DNA from: Adineta ricciae
Taxonomy: Eukaryota > Rotifera > Eurotatoria > Adinetida > Adinetidae
Assembly: GCA_905250025.1 (NCBI GenBank)
Contig: CAJNOJ010000048.1
Location: 434,001-498,000 of the forward strand
Reading direction: 5' to 3'
Length of the DNA: 64,000 bases
Shown here: positions 11,901 through 23,702 of the stretch, one piece after another
Layout of the letters: each line of letters opens with the position of its first letter
How positions within the stretch are numbered: the stretch's first letter is position 1
Program-made: the position numbers and the translations under genes
The notes under the pieces: generated by a model
What the model was told of the DNA's origin: nothing
Seen by the model: the letters and a program-made list of their open reading frames with translations, nothing else
Database searches by the model: none

Positions 11901-13945
11901 GTTTATTAATGGGTTCATCCATTAACATAATTTGCACTGCGATTATCATCAATTCTAGTTTTCGTCCGAGCAACGGATACGTTCCATCGGACACGATCAT
12001 CATCTCCCCTTGATTTGAATTGTTCTGCATTTGGACGTTCTCTTGATATTCACTATACTGCCAAATGATCCCCACGTTGTGCATACCCTAAGAAGAAATC
12101 CAGCGTAGACGTCGATATGTCGCTGGAAAATGAACTTTCGTTTACTTTCAAAATTTTATCCGGTAGAATTTGAAAAAAGCGACTATTTAACCGTGAATTG
12201 TAATAGGTTTCTTGATCACAGGAGATTGTATTCGGGTAATTACACATCAACCGCGCAGCCAGATTGACTTTTCGACCGATCACTGTATATTCACAACGTG
12301 CAGCATGTCCGACAACTCCACAGTAGGTCAAACCGGTTGCCACCTAACCTACCGTTAAGACTTCGATAGTATTGTGTAAATTACAAAGCTATACAAGAAA
12401 CTTACACCAATTGAGCATTTGTTAATGAATTCACATTGCTTATTGATTGTTGAATGAATCATATGTGCACATTTGAGCGCATTGGCTGTATCATCACCTT
12501 GTTTATAGCCTGGTAAACCAAAAACGCAGAGAAATGACCAACCTTTATCGAATAGCAATGCTTTGGTCAGTACTCCGCCCATCATTTTCGTTAGTTCATA
12601 TATTTGGATGAAAACCTTCTGAACATGTTGACAAAGATTCTTATCTTCATACTGTTCATCAGAAATATCAAGATTAATGAATGTGATTGTCACACGTCGC
12701 AATTCCGATAGATAATCTAATGATTGTTTACGATCAAGACGTTGATAAACACACCCAAGTAAAAATGTCTTCATTAGATTATCGATTTTATCATACAGTG
12801 CTTGAGTATGAGGACTAATATTTGATGATTCATAATCGAAGAAATGATTTCCATTAGATATATCGTAGGATGAAGGCGTCTAAAAGCACAAGTTATTCAC
12901 ACACCTGACTTTTTTTTCTTCCTATTCGGTTTGTACTCGTTTACATGAAAATAGTTTAATTTAAAGCATAAGAAACCTTTCTACCTACTAGTCGATCGCT
13001 AACAGTCGTCGCATCAAAATTATCTTCTTCCAAGTCGCAATATTTCACCGCAAAATATTGATTATCTCCTTCCAATTCATCTCGAATTGGAGCATATTCA
13101 CAATTCAATGCGATTGATTGAACTTGTTCATAAACTGCTCCAGTGATAATAACATCTCCCGGTTCACATAGTTGTTCACAAATATTCACATCTTTAACAC
13201 AATCACCTGTCAATATATAATGCTTGAATTCGTCTGTACCAATGAATAAGATTCGTACAGATCCATAGGCAAGCGCTACTTTCATTCGTAGAACGACATC
13301 AACATTCGTTTCGTATGCACCATACTTTTCTTGCAATGATAGAGCACATTTTAATGCTTGTTCAGCTCCGTTCGATTCATCAGTCCATAGTGCAAGTATA
13401 GCGTCACCAGCGAACTTGTATATATCACCATTGTGCGAGAGAATTTCCGAAACTAATTTGTCGAAATAGGAATTCAACGTGTGAGTCAATTGATCAATGC
13501 CTAGATGTGCGTCATTCGAATATTGTTCAGTTAGAGACGTAAATCCGGACACGTCGAGAAATAACAATGTTACTCGGTTGTACATATGTTCATTTGGAAT
13601 TAAAATCCTCCCTTGTTGATCAATTAAATCATTCAGATTATTCGAAACTATATCTGGAATGTGTGCTTGAACTTGTTGACCAATGTGATATTCTTCATCG
13701 ATTGAATTCTCGTCGTCATTATCGTCCGACTCTTCTTCTTCTCTTGTCGCTTGTCCGTTCGCTGTGGAACCAATCTGTAAAGTTGCTACGACCATTTTGA
13801 CGGTGTTCGTTGCTAATGATGGTAATCCTCGAGACCAAATGCGACGCAAAGGTTTCCTCCTTCGAATACTGCTCGATGACGTTTTCGTTTTCGCTTCAAT
13901 GCTCTCTGTCGGTTGATTGGAGACTGCTTCTCTTGAACTATCCAT
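5995..13945 (-). CDS. ADCY10: Soluble (type 10) adenylyl cyclase
   Basis: Twelve exons join in phase: 13945-12977, 12879-12406, 12343-12146, 12087-11871, 11456-10853, 10797-10493, 10445-10377, 10327-9376, 9309-8748, 8693-7821, 7764-6739, 6369-5995, giving about 2207 residues (human about 1610). The order matches ADCY10: a C1 cyclase domain with both metal aspartates (LLFLDVSGFTSLTE, D about 131; YKFAGDAILALW, D about 181), a C2 domain (FLCVFGLPG, EYTVIGRKVNLAAR), then a nucleotide-binding region and a long helical/TPR-like C-terminus. The Walker B-like strand is FIIDDIHFADESS, but the P-loop reads GDDKIGRS, with Arg for the usual Lys. The enzyme should make cAMP from ATP in the cytosol or cilium and, in the known family, responds to bicarbonate and Ca2+. 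Extra length comes from an acidic insert before C1 and a low-complexity insert in exon 9 (poly-Asn). An acceptor-like TTTTTAG just upstream of the start suggests a further 5' exon. Confidence 0.93.
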
Positions 13946-15413
13946 GAATATTAATTTCTTCACACCCTAAAAACAAATGAGAACGAAAATGAATCATCGA
14001 AAGAGACGAAAAAGCAGCGAAATTTTGCACTTTTTTTTCAAATATGTTTATATCTCTTTTCTTTCCGATTATATAAACAATTCTAATCTAATCTAAAGAA
14101 TATCAAATATGTATATAAGTACAATATGCATAAAAATAAACAACTTTCTCTCTTTCTCTCTCTCTCTCCCGTTGATAATAGAGCTGCACTTGAATTCAAC
14201 CTAAGAACTAGAAGTTAGCGAATGACGACTCTCTTGTTTTGTTGTAACGATTGTTAGTAAGTTCTATTGTCGATAATAACAATGACATTTATCGTAATGG
14301 TATATATCGACATATGCGACAATATCGAGATGCTTACAGGTAGAACTTGACGAAAGGAATCTCGAATAATTTAGTATTAATTGGGATATGATTTGATCTA
14401 TTTGTTCATTAATAGGATTAGACGTAAACGTATGTAAACAAATTCTTAAGGAATCGTAATCAGCACACTACAATGAGATTCAGATAGACGCGAAGGAAGA
14501 AAGGATTCGAGTGTGTATAATGATGATTTCGAGCGTTGGCGAACACATTCTTATCAGATTATGGAATGTAATGAGACACGATGAAGAGCCTTCTAAATAA
14601 CAGTCGGTAGAATCTCATCCTAAAGGCTACCCGCTAATGCTCTTTTGTTTTATATCGATGATCGTTCTCATCAGTCATTTTCTGGATTAGACGAAAAAAC
14701 CTCGATTGATGCAAAGAAGAAGAAGAAGAAAGAGAAACCGACGAGTCGATTATACTGAAGACATCGTACTCGTTCTCTTTACTTTGTTTTTTGTTGATCA
14801 GTTCTATCGGAGAGAGAGAGAGAAGGGGGGAGAGAAAAATACATACACAACGAAGAGAATATTGATAAGCACAAAACACATCGATGCAGTTCTTTTCATT
14901 TTCATTAATGGAAAAACAAATCCAAATTCAAGTGACTACTTTGACTTCAAAATTCGAACATCTCTCACTTATATTCTAATGAAAAACTTCTGTTATATCT
15001 CTTTTACATATTTACCATATGTGTGCACATGTATACGCATATCTTATTTTCTCAACTATGTTTTGTGCTAATCGCATTGCAATAATCATCACTGTCAGAT
15101 TTGTTGGCCTAAAACCAAATGAAAAACCTTTCATGACACAACATCGTTGTGTACCCAAAATATCATTGATATATATATTTGTATACACAGACATCCACCT
15201 ACAAATGTTTATTTATATTTAGTTTACGAAAAAAAAAGACATTAAGAATAAATTTCATTCAATTAAATAAAAAAAGAGAAATTCATTGTATAATTTTGAC
15301 TGGTGACAATGAGATTAGTGTCGATTTGTCAAGTACCTGTCAATTACGGACGGAGTCTTTCTAAAAATAACGAAAACAACAGATATTATATACCTGAAAA
15401 AGAAAACAACGCC
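13946..15413. other. Intergenic, no gene seen
   Basis: About 1.5 kb between the cyclase 5' end and the GOPC 3' end. It carries low-complexity tracts: a CT run at 14148-14170 and a GA/G run at 14811-14832. A TTTATTTA element near 15209 is a likely minus-strand polyadenylation signal for GOPC. Open frames here are short and low in complexity. Confidence 0.5.
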
Positions 15414-16887
15414 TCACTGCGAACCATTGTCAACGTTTGTTGTATTGATCTGCTGCAAAAGATTCTTATCATGACTTCCATTGGAAATCGTTAAGTTTTT
15501 CATTGATTCGATATCTTTGGCTTTTGAAGGACATCCTTCTTCGTCATTCAGAAACTTGTACTGTAAATGTGTGTTACCATCACAACTTGATGTTTCATCA
15601 CCATCACTTTCGTCTGGGGCGACGAAGATAACCGTCATTGTAATATCACCTTTCTTGAAAAACAATACGAACATACATTCGATGTCTATTTTTAGATATG
15701 ACATACCAACGACGAAAGTATTTGCACAGCTTCAGCATGTTTCTTATCACGTAGATCATATTTATTCACACTCAAAATCGAATCACCGACGTAGAGTTGG
15801 CCACATGTCCATGCTAGACCTCGTTCGTGAATTTCCGATATGAGAATAGGTAAGCCATGTTCCTTTCCACCAGTTATTGAAATTCCCAGTGCTTGATTGG
15901 CATCTTTATAAAATTTCACTGTACGTAATTCACCCACGCCTTGCCGTTTTTTTAATACATTCACGTCCTAGATGAAATGTTTGAAGTTCGCAATGAAACT
16001 ATGATGAAGATGTTTACATGGCCTGGCGGGCTTGTCAAGATTTTATTAACTTTCTCCGGCCCGCGACAAGCGCGAATGACAGTTTTATGACGATGTAAAT
16101 GAATTTCAGCTTCAAGTTGATTCCATAATTTTTCATGATTTGGTCCACGTAAATCGCGGCCAAGCAATTGAATTTGTTGAATTCTAATCAAAAGAAATTT
16201 GAAATGTTCATAATTGTTTAACCATACCTTCCGGCTAATTCTTTATCCAAATATTTCGCCGCTAATCGTGATCCGTATATTTCAGATTCTAAGTTTATAA
16301 TTTCTTTTTTCAATTTTTCATTTTCTTTTTCCAATTCATGTGCCTTCACGTCTGATACTAAACTTTCTTTCAGTTCATTACGTTGTTTAGTAACTTGTTC
16401 TTCCTACAACGAAACGACATCAGACAAACGTGAACAAACAACTTCGATACGTACCAATCGCCTTCGTATCATGTCTGCACCTTCGATTTCACTTTGATTC
16501 TTCAATATTTGACATTCCAATTGTGATGCATGCAGCTGAGCTAATGTGTCTTTCATCTGTTGTTCCAACGCTTGTCGGTCTGTTTTGATATCGATCATTT
16601 CCGCTCGTACATCCACTAGTTGTGCCTAAAATAAATTTAAAATATTCGCGGAAAGAGAATCATCAACAAACTTCAAGTTTAGCATTCGCTTGGGCGATAG
16701 TTTGCACTTTATGAACCAATTGAGCGAAACATGAACTGAGTGTTGCCATTTTGGCGCGGCTTTCAGCAATAATTTCGGGTTGTTCTTCATCAATTTCATT
16801 GAACGACAAGTCAAGATCAACAAATGTCTTATCAAACTCTTTCTCTAGGATATCAAGCCAGCGAAACGCAGATACGGATACAGACAT
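15414..16887 (-). CDS. GOPC: Golgi-associated PDZ and coiled-coil protein
   Basis: Six exons join in phase: 16887-16672, 16625-16455, 16403-16228, 16183-16018, 15967-15707, 15653-15414, giving about 409 residues (human 462). The start fits the conserved [20 protein letters not shown] segment. A coiled coil follows, then the near-invariant [17 protein letters not shown] and [20 protein letters not shown] blocks. The single PDZ domain is in exon 5, with carboxylate-binding loop [20 protein letters not shown]. The end is an acidic tail after [10 protein letters not shown]. In vertebrates GOPC (CAL/PIST) is a trans-Golgi scaffold that binds C-terminal PDZ ligands such as CFTR and directs their trafficking; here that is inference by orthology. 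The N-terminal Gly/Ala-rich part of human GOPC is missing. The last exon uses a CAAG acceptor rather than the usual TAG/CAG, so its first codon or two is uncertain. Confidence 0.95.
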
Positions 16888-17200
16888 ATGAACAACAATC
16901 TGTTTCTAGAAGACCAGCACTGAGAAATTGTACATCAAACGAAACAACTTCATTAAGTGATATTGTTGGTTGTTGAATTTTGCAAAGATCATGAAGAATA
17001 ATAATTATTGGATAATTTACTAGCAACATTAATGAGAACAAAACAATCTTAAACTGTCGTTTAGCGACATCTATCTACGAGTGACTATGCTAGGAACTTG
17101 GTAATGATACATTTACTTTATTGATACGAAAAGAGAAAATACATAAAAACAACATTACATTCGAAGTTCGTTTTCCTGATACACAATTCGATCTATTGCA
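16888..17200. other. Intergenic, no gene seen
   Basis: About 310 bp between the GOPC start and the 3' end of the selenoprotein T-like gene. A CTTTATT at about 17116-17122 reads AATAAAG on the minus strand and is the probable polyadenylation signal of the latter. The 62-codon frame at 16853-17041 is hydrophobic AT-rich noise overlapping the GOPC start. Confidence 0.5.
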
Positions 17201-17923
17201 TTAACTATGTAGACGTGTGAAATCATTCATATCTTTATTTGGATTGAATGTTTGTAACATTTGAACGAATTCGTTCGATGAAGGAATACGACCCGTATCG
17301 ATTTTTGACCATAATGGCACATCATCGACTGTAATTTCGAATGCGCCCGTGGCGATCAAGTAGGATTCGATTGAGTTTGAAAGAAAGAAGATCATCAAAC
17401 ATGCATACATTTTGTTCTGCAATGCCCAAGAATAAACCCTCGGTGTTGGAATACGAAGAAGAGTAAATGGATTTTGACCAAATAGAAGACAAACTAGTAG
17501 AGCCATTTTAATCATTGATACAAGTCGAGCAAGAAAAGCTTTCAAAGGTTGCGGCGGATAGTTTTCTCCAACGACGGCCATGTTCGGATAATGTGTACGA
17601 ACTAATTCAGAGAATTGTTTGAAAAGATTTTGATAACTAGACAAACGTAGTAGAATAGCTGGAAATCGTTATTATTATTATTATTATAGAAATACATACC
17701 CACACCCTTGACAATAACGAAATTTAATAATGGGTCCTAGTTGCATTTTCATCTTTGGCGGTGGAACTGATGACATCTCCTCAGATTGAGCTTCCGACAA
17801 GTCATCATTGATTGATGTAGATGTAGTCTTCGTTTGTGTTTGATTCATATATATACGGCTTAAGTCGAAACATGTCAGTAGCAGAACAGTGCTTACACTG
17901 AGTAGTAAATTTCGAGTAAACAT
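17201..17923 (-). CDS. SELENOT: Selenoprotein T homologue with Cys replacing Sec
   Basis: Two exons (17923-17700, 17636-17201; donor GTATGT, acceptor TCTAG) join in phase to about 219 residues (human 195). The N-terminus is a signal/anchor (NLLLSVSTVLLLTCFDLS). The thioredoxin-like core starts LGPIIKFRY and the redox motif is CQGC (residues 71-74), where vertebrates have CVSU with selenocysteine. Conserved blocks follow: GENYPPQP, a membrane hairpin with KMYACLMIFFLSNSIE, and TGAFEITVDDVPLWSKIDTG. Family members are ER membrane thiol oxidoreductases involved in redox and Ca2+ control. The second motif Cys is encoded by TGT, so no UGA recoding or SECIS element is needed. Start choice rests on the signal peptide. 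Confidence 0.93.
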
Positions 17924-19197
17924 CTAGAAATTTGATATATAACGAAGTGACAAGTATGAATATTAGCATAACTGTAGGAATAGAAAGATGTTCATGATCC
18001 AAATTATCGACTTTACTGCATTTTCGATGCAGTGTTTTGTTTCGCAAAAAAGAAAACATTAGCAGATTATACCACGTGACATAATACTATGTCGTCGATA
18101 AAATGGTTGCTGATGATAACAAAATAATAACTTACGGATGACAACAAAGAAATTAGCATATAGATTTTCCAGTCGTGCGTTATAGAACTAATCTAATTTT
18201 CCTTGTTTTCTTTAAATTATTTTTCTCTGCACTTAACTATTATACTCAAAAGGTAAGAAATGATCCAATATGCTAAATGTTACGAGAACCATAGTCTATT
18301 TATCTATAAAACATTACTTACTTGATTCATTTCATGCATAGCGTTGATAATCTTAATGTTATTTTCTAAATTGTTACAAACGGACATGTCAGACAAGTCG
18401 TGTTTTAACTATGTAAAGAACATGTATACTTTCTCTCATATCTGTGATGAAAAATATTTATGACGGATTGCACAGTTACTCTTCTTTTTCCATACTTCAG
18501 GATCTTAGTCATAATCGTAGAAAACTGCGTCTGGTAGTGATGAATTCTGTCTCTTGATATTTTGCCGATGAAAGAATAGGATTATTTGGATTTGGATTCA
18601 ACTTACTCACTCACTCTTATCTTATGATTGATCAGTTTTGCCTCTACACCAATCATCTTTATTGCAAGGCGATGCGAGATGCCATCGATCGATTACACAG
18701 GACATCTATAGAACGAGTTCGGTTATCTCATATCAAAACTGAAGCTATCATTTCTACAAACATGCAAAACACTGGGAACATTCCTCCCGAAATAAATTTT
18801 TCACAAAATTAATATTGCAAATCACAACATATTAGACCGGCAAAAAAGAATGAAAAAAGCCATTAAGCGGAATTTCGGTGCAGAATTGTCATACAAGCAG
18901 TATGTCATGCAAACCTATTCAGTAACAATAACAAACAAAAAAAAGTCTGCTCAAATAATCCTGAAAGGACACACATGCTGTTGGAAAATAATTAAGCCGA
19001 AGAAAAAAATTGCTTTTTTCTTATAAATATATCATTTAAAAATACCTCTTCTATTTTAATCACATGTATTGTCAACGTTACACAGTGCGAATTTTTCAAT
19101 CGATAAAAAAACTACTTTCTGCATGTCGCATGCAAATCTATTTTGCTACTGTTTTGTTTTCTTCTTACTTCATTATTGATTGTAAAGCTTCCATGTG
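17924..19197. other. Intergenic, no gene seen
   Basis: About 1.3 kb between divergent genes (the SELENOT-like gene on minus, an unknown gene on plus). Frames present (18059-17805 minus, 18624-18812 plus) have no motif, no phase-compatible partners and an AT-driven composition. Promoters of both neighbours should lie here. Confidence 0.5.
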
Positions 19198-20232
19198 ATG
19201 ATAAACGTACCTTTAGATCTATCACAGATTGGTCATACTAAATTAAAAGTACCGAACAGAACATCACCGCAGTCATCGTCGAATAATTTATTCAATAATC
19301 TACAAAGAAACCATACGGCTTCTTCCATATTGTCGATCATTACGTTCGGATCATTTTCTAAGTTCGAAGACAAACTCGTACGAATGGCAACGAATAATAA
19401 ATCACATATTTCACCGAATGTTCTTGTCGAATCGTTAACCACTCAGATGCAATCGCGTGAACAAGTAGCTCATCGTTCAACTGGCCCATCGACCATGTCG
19501 AGGTCATCATTAAAATATCCGTTGATAGTAACACGCTCTGTGACAGTGCATCGTCCTACTAATCTACAACTATACGATCGATCTCTGCATGTCTTCAAAC
19601 CACCGATATCGTCACAACGAACGCTGTTGACCCGCACTCCTAATCACTCTCCACTGCGATCGCCCCGACATCCACTACAACAGCAGCAGCCTATTTCGCC
19701 TCGTTCTAGTTCTCAATACGATCATTTCCTTGCATATCTTCGACGACAATCACTAGCACGCATGCGTCGAAAGCAAGAAGAGGAATATGGTGAATCAGAA
19801 GGAAATCCAGGAACGATGGTCACTCTCAATATTAATCGAACATTACCTTCACAACAATTTCAATCACCATCGCACGGCTCATTATTATCATCATCTACAG
19901 CAGACACCTCATCAACTCCGATGATGTCTATTGCGACAAAACGAAACGGACGACCCGTATCCACTTATCGTCCGTTTGCACGTCCAACAACGACGCGTCC
20001 AGCTCAAAAATTATCACCCTCAATAGCTGCCGATGCGAATCATCTGTTAACAAAAACGTTGACATCATCATTAGTTATTACGCCAGCAAATTCTGTCGTC
20101 GATGATGTATCGATGCCACCGGTGAAAATTCCGTATGAATTGCATATTAATGATGACAAACTCAGTTATAGTTACATTAGTGATGATAGCGGAGTGAAAT
20201 ATCACGGACAAATGCTTCCCAGTGCTGTTTAA
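19198..20232 (+). CDS. Unknown low-complexity protein with conserved-looking C-terminal tail
   Basis: A single open frame of 344 codons. The first ATG in frame is at 19198, a few codons after an upstream stop. I do not recognise the family. The protein is basic and rich in Ser, Pro, Thr and Arg with poly-Gln, and much of it looks disordered. A possible helix, HFLAYLRRQSLARMRRKQEE, lies mid-protein. The C-terminal end (PVKIPYELHINDDKL, then YSYISDDSGVKYHGQMLP) is more ordered and may be the conserved part. A plus-strand AATAAA lies at about 20466, so the transcript probably ends there, tail to tail with the RASL12-like gene. An upstream non-coding exon cannot be excluded because a TTGTAAAG acceptor-like site precedes the ATG. 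Confidence 0.6.
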   Translation: MINVPLDLSQIGHTKLKVPNRTSPQSSSNNLFNNLQRNHTASSILSIITFGSFSKFEDKLVRMATNNKSHISPNVLVESLTTQMQSREQVAHRSTGPSTMSRSSLKYPLIVTRSVTVHRPTNLQLYDRSLHVFKPPISSQRTLLTRTPNHSPLRSPRHPLQQQQPISPRSSSQYDHFLAYLRRQSLARMRRKQEEEYGESEGNPGTMVTLNINRTLPSQQFQSPSHGSLLSSSTADTSSTPMMSIATKRNGRPVSTYRPFARPTTTRPAQKLSPSIAADANHLLTKTLTSSLVITPANSVVDDVSMPPVKIPYELHINDDKLSYSYISDDSGVKYHGQMLPSAV

Positions 20233-20564
20233 TTCAAAATTCGAAAGTATAATCTTCGTTTATTGTACATTTTTCCAATAATATCATTCAATGATCTTTT
20301 TATTGAGTTCACCATATTACTAAGACCGATGATTTTCAATTTCTGTACTTTATTCGATAGCACTGATGGAAATCCAACTGTGCTTCGACTGCGAGCTGTT
20401 TGCGTTCTATCTTCTCTATTTACACTGACACTTGAATTTCACTTAATTACTACGATAGAGATATCTGAAAATAAATAACATTCGATATTTTGACAACAAT
20501 TCGTTTATATTTATTTTCCACCAATGACAAAATACGAAAAAAGAAAACAATAATAACCTAAGAA
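20233..20564. other. Shared 3' region of two convergent genes
   Basis: About 330 bp between two stop codons that face each other. It holds a plus-strand AATAAATAA near 20466 and a minus-strand AATAAA (TTTATT near 20509). The two 3' UTRs therefore lie very close or overlap. The 71-codon plus frame at 20263 has no support. Confidence 0.6.
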
Positions 20565-21735
20565 TCAGTTTTTGAAAATCTTCGAAAATACCGATGTTTT
20601 CGAGGGCGTTCGTTTCGTTGTCGCTGATGCTGGAGGTGGTGCACTGGCAACGGACGCTAACGTTGATGTCGAAGCAATAGTTGATAGTGAACCTGATTTC
20701 ATTGACGATGATAGTGGCAAAGACGAAGTGGAAGACGTCACTGATGTTTGAGATTCTGTTTTGACAGGTTTGGCGACCCGATGGGCAAGTGTAGCTGGCA
20801 TTGGTGGCGGCAAAGGAATATTCGAGGATGAATGTTTGTCTGTTTCATTGAAATTCGTAAAAGGAATAGAAGAGTTTGATGAAGCTGACGACGATGACGA
20901 AGGTACATTGACATTTGTATTGATATTGATTGCAGCTGTTGGCGGCTCTTCATCGATAGAACTTGATGCCATTGCACGTTCACGTTCTTTCCGTACTTCA
21001 CGGACTGTACGATGAAACAATTGTTGAACATACTCATAATCATCAGCTGCTGTCGTCTCACAAAACGCACAACTGAACTTCAGTGCGACGGATTCACCTT
21101 CAGATTTTGAAACAACTCTAGAACCAAACATCATAAAAAAAATTCTCCTTCGACGATCGAGTCAATACCTGGTTCGTTCGAGATCTAGTTTATTTCCAAG
21201 TAACATAATTACAAGTTCATTGGTTGACACAGTCAGACCTTTCGAATACGTATTTATCGCATCTAAGTACGCTAATGCCATTTCAAAACTATCAAGTTGA
21301 GTTATACTATAAGTAATCAAAACCGCATCAGCCCATTTGAGATAATAAGGTAACTGTTTATCATCCTAGAAAGAAATTCACATTGTATATTTCGAAGAAC
21401 ACACTTTCTTTTATGTGATTACTTTGCCATAAGTATCCATGACCTTGACGAGCACCTCTTGTTGATCGACAGCATCTGGTTTCCAATAAGTATCTTCTGT
21501 ACATAGAAAAAAAAAGAGCAAACTTAGTCGGTCTTTGTGCCATCAAATCAATCATTTTCGTACCAAGAAATGGATCATATTCACGAATAAATCGTTTTGT
21601 TAGGTATTTAACAACTAATGCAGATTTGCCGACACTTTGCTTTCCCAATAAAACAATATTTACTTCTTCTTTCGGTAAACTTGCTGTTGATAGATGACTT
21701 TTGATCGAACTATTTGTTGATCTATATCGACTCAT
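20565..21735 (-). CDS. RASL12: RASL12/RERG-type small GTPase
   Basis: Four exons (21735-21564, 21496-21423, 21365-21169, 21117-20565) join in phase to about 331 residues. The G domain matches RASL12: P-loop GKQSVGKS (31-38), KYLTKRFIREYDPFLEDTYW in switch I, G3 as DTYG (78-81), G4 as NKLD (140-143), and an ETTA G5 at about 168. C-terminal to it is VQQLFHRTVREVRKE, like RASL12 VQHVFHEAVREAR. Residues equal to Ras Gly12 and Gln61 are Gln and Lys, so intrinsic GTP hydrolysis is probably low, as in this subfamily. A long Ser/Thr/Pro-rich tail ends SKIFKN with no CAAX box, so prenylation is not expected. The family includes regulators of growth and differentiation; the partner here is unknown. Confidence 0.85.
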
Positions 21736-22092
21736 TTTTGATGACGAAGAAATCTTTTTTTTTATGTATCAATGACACAATAAAGGAACTGATAAATATA
21801 TAAACAAAGATGTCTCTTTCTTTTTTTCTCTCTCTCTTCTTCATCTATTCTTTTTTTCCGTACATACATTACAGACGGCAATGAGAAGGAAAAAAGGCAG
21901 AAAAAGATATATTTCCACGACAGTACCATCATTGTAGATACTTTGTCTGTGTAGATACGCGGGCAGGAAAAGAGAAAGATCGATCATAAAGAACGGAAAA
22001 GAACGTATAGGACATTCCGGAAGAGAAAGCACTGTACAAACTTGTCGGAAAAAGAAAGTTTGTTTGGTTCGAAATCGTAGCTCTACAATCGA
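21736..22092. other. Intergenic, no gene seen
   Basis: About 360 bp between two minus-strand genes with a T/CT-rich patch at 21815-21860. It should contain the RASL12-like promoter and the 3' UTR of the upstream LRR gene. Overlapping minus frames of 63-67 codons look like chance. Confidence 0.5.
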
Positions 22093-23160
22093 TCAGATAT
22101 TCAACGTACAATTGGCAAAATCCGTTGCCCAACAGCGATATCCATAAACACGATTGTCTAGTTGATCGAGATCACGTAAATAATCATACTGAATCCATGC
22201 TGAGTGACAATCACATCTCAAGTTCGTATTCGTATAATTGATATCAACAATTGATGACGGATGTGTTTCGAGAAAGGGTTGAAAGATCAGTTCATCTAGA
22301 TAAGTCATATTTGTATAGTAAAGTCGTAAGAAAACTGATCGACTACGAAAACGACTCAGCGATGTTGGAGAAAAACTTGTCGAATTTAAATTTTGACCAC
22401 CGAGATAGATATGCAGAGTGATATTGGACGATGATCGTTTACGTTGAGCATACGAATATTTGTCTATATGCGTCAGATTCGGAGAGAAAATACGCAATAA
22501 ACGCAAATTTGGCACATCATAGAATGCATATTGTCCAATCGTTTCAATCGGTTGACTTGTTCGTCGATTTTCTAATCCAAACCAAATATTTGTTAAGTTT
22601 GTATGATTGAATGCATAATCCGGAATGATTGTTAATCGATCATTGTGCATACTGACACGACGTAGGTTTGTAAATTGCTTCAATATCGAGAATATTTGCT
22701 TACTATCCGAAAGATTCGTATTCAAAGTTTCGAACACTTCTACCGAATCTTTAAAACTTGTAAAGGCATTTTCATCGATCGTGGTTAACATTGGATTATC
22801 TTGAAACATTAAACTTTTAAACGTGACATTACTGAAAACATTTGCTGGTATATGCGCAATGGTCGTGTTATAGAGAAGAAAACTGTCAAAATCTGTTTCA
22901 TTATCACTTAGATTGACGAATACTGTTTGTAGATCAAACGTAGAATTATGAATATGTTCGCAAACGATCGATCTCTGTTGAATATAAATGGTTTCGGGAT
23001 TAAAATCATTGAATAGCAAATAGGTATGAGACGGGATAGTTAATACACAAGAACACGGTTGAATCAGTGAATCCGATGGACATTCGAATTGACTGAAGGC
23101 TAGAAATTGCTGCCAATAAATACAGATGATAATCGAAGCGAGCGTCTTTCGGCCGACCAT
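22093..23160 (-). CDS. Secreted leucine-rich-repeat protein
   Basis: A single exon of 355 codons. A hydrophobic signal sequence (about residues 8-22, [13 protein letters not shown]) is followed by an LRRNT-like Cys cluster (FECPSDSL...PCSC). Irregular LRRs follow, with units such as [27 protein letters not shown] and TIGQYAF. An LRRCT-like cap ends the protein ([12 protein letters not shown] with later [10 protein letters not shown]). There is no membrane helix or GPI-type tail, so it should be secreted. The pattern resembles the invertebrate extracellular LRR proteins often annotated as oplophorus-luciferin 2-monooxygenase non-catalytic subunit, but that name implies no real luciferase role. 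Many N-glycosylation sites (NxS/T) fit an extracellular location. The ATG choice is supported by the signal peptide. Confidence 0.8.
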   Translation of the reverse strand: MVGRKTLASIIICIYWQQFLAFSQFECPSDSLIQPCSCVLTIPSHTYLLFNDFNPETIYIQQRSIVCEHIHNSTFDLQTVFVNLSDNETDFDSFLLYNTTIAHIPANVFSNVTFKSLMFQDNPMLTTIDENAFTSFKDSVEVFETLNTNLSDSKQIFSILKQFTNLRRVSMHNDRLTIIPDYAFNHTNLTNIWFGLENRRTSQPIETIGQYAFYDVPNLRLLRIFSPNLTHIDKYSYAQRKRSSSNITLHIYLGGQNLNSTSFSPTSLSRFRSRSVFLRLYYTNMTYLDELIFQPFLETHPSSIVDINYTNTNLRCDCHSAWIQYDYLRDLDQLDNRVYGYRCWATDFANCTLNI

Positions 23161-23702
23161 GGTTGCTTGTACGACAAATGAATGTCAAAAAATAGAACAT
23201 TCAGAAAGAGGATTATGAAAGGTAAATGTTAAACTAAATCTGTGCAAGATATGAATCATATTTAGAATAAAACTTTTTCAAATAGATGTTATTGTGTTGT
23301 TGTCTCATATGAAAACAAAACAACGATTTCAAGGTGTTTCGATTCGATTTCTAAGGCCATAGTTACGAAAGATCGACTTTTGTCTTTGAATAAATGATGC
23401 ACATTGTATATTCAATGGAAATAATGTATAAACAGCATTCTGTCATGATTACAGTGAATGTATGGAGAACGAATTAGCACCTAACAGAAAGCGATGCAAA
23501 ATTCACATGCCGTTTCGCTAATCTAAACAGCATTTTTCGCTGATTCCAAAGGAAAATTTTTCCACGTAGATCTGATAAAAAGTACTGCGTAGGTAGCAGT
23601 AAAGAAAGAATAGTTCACATTCATTCATGCGTTGCATGGATATAAAAATCCTCGACGAATTCGGAAGTGGCTTCACTTTTAGTTTCAGAATAACGAACAC
23701 AG
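23161..23702. other. Intergenic, divergent promoter region
   Basis: About 540 bp between a minus-strand and a plus-strand gene start. A TATAAAA element at 23640-23646 (GGATATAAAAATCC) lies about 60 bp before the plus-strand ATG and is a plausible TATA box for the secreted-protein gene. No coding frame seen. Confidence 0.5.

Noticed and set aside
12053-12087. Apparent frameshift in the cyclase C2 domain
   Set aside because: A 58-bp intron (12145-12088, GTAAAC...TTCTTAG) removes the shift and gives PDKILKGMHNVG, matching human PEKVMKGVADSG.
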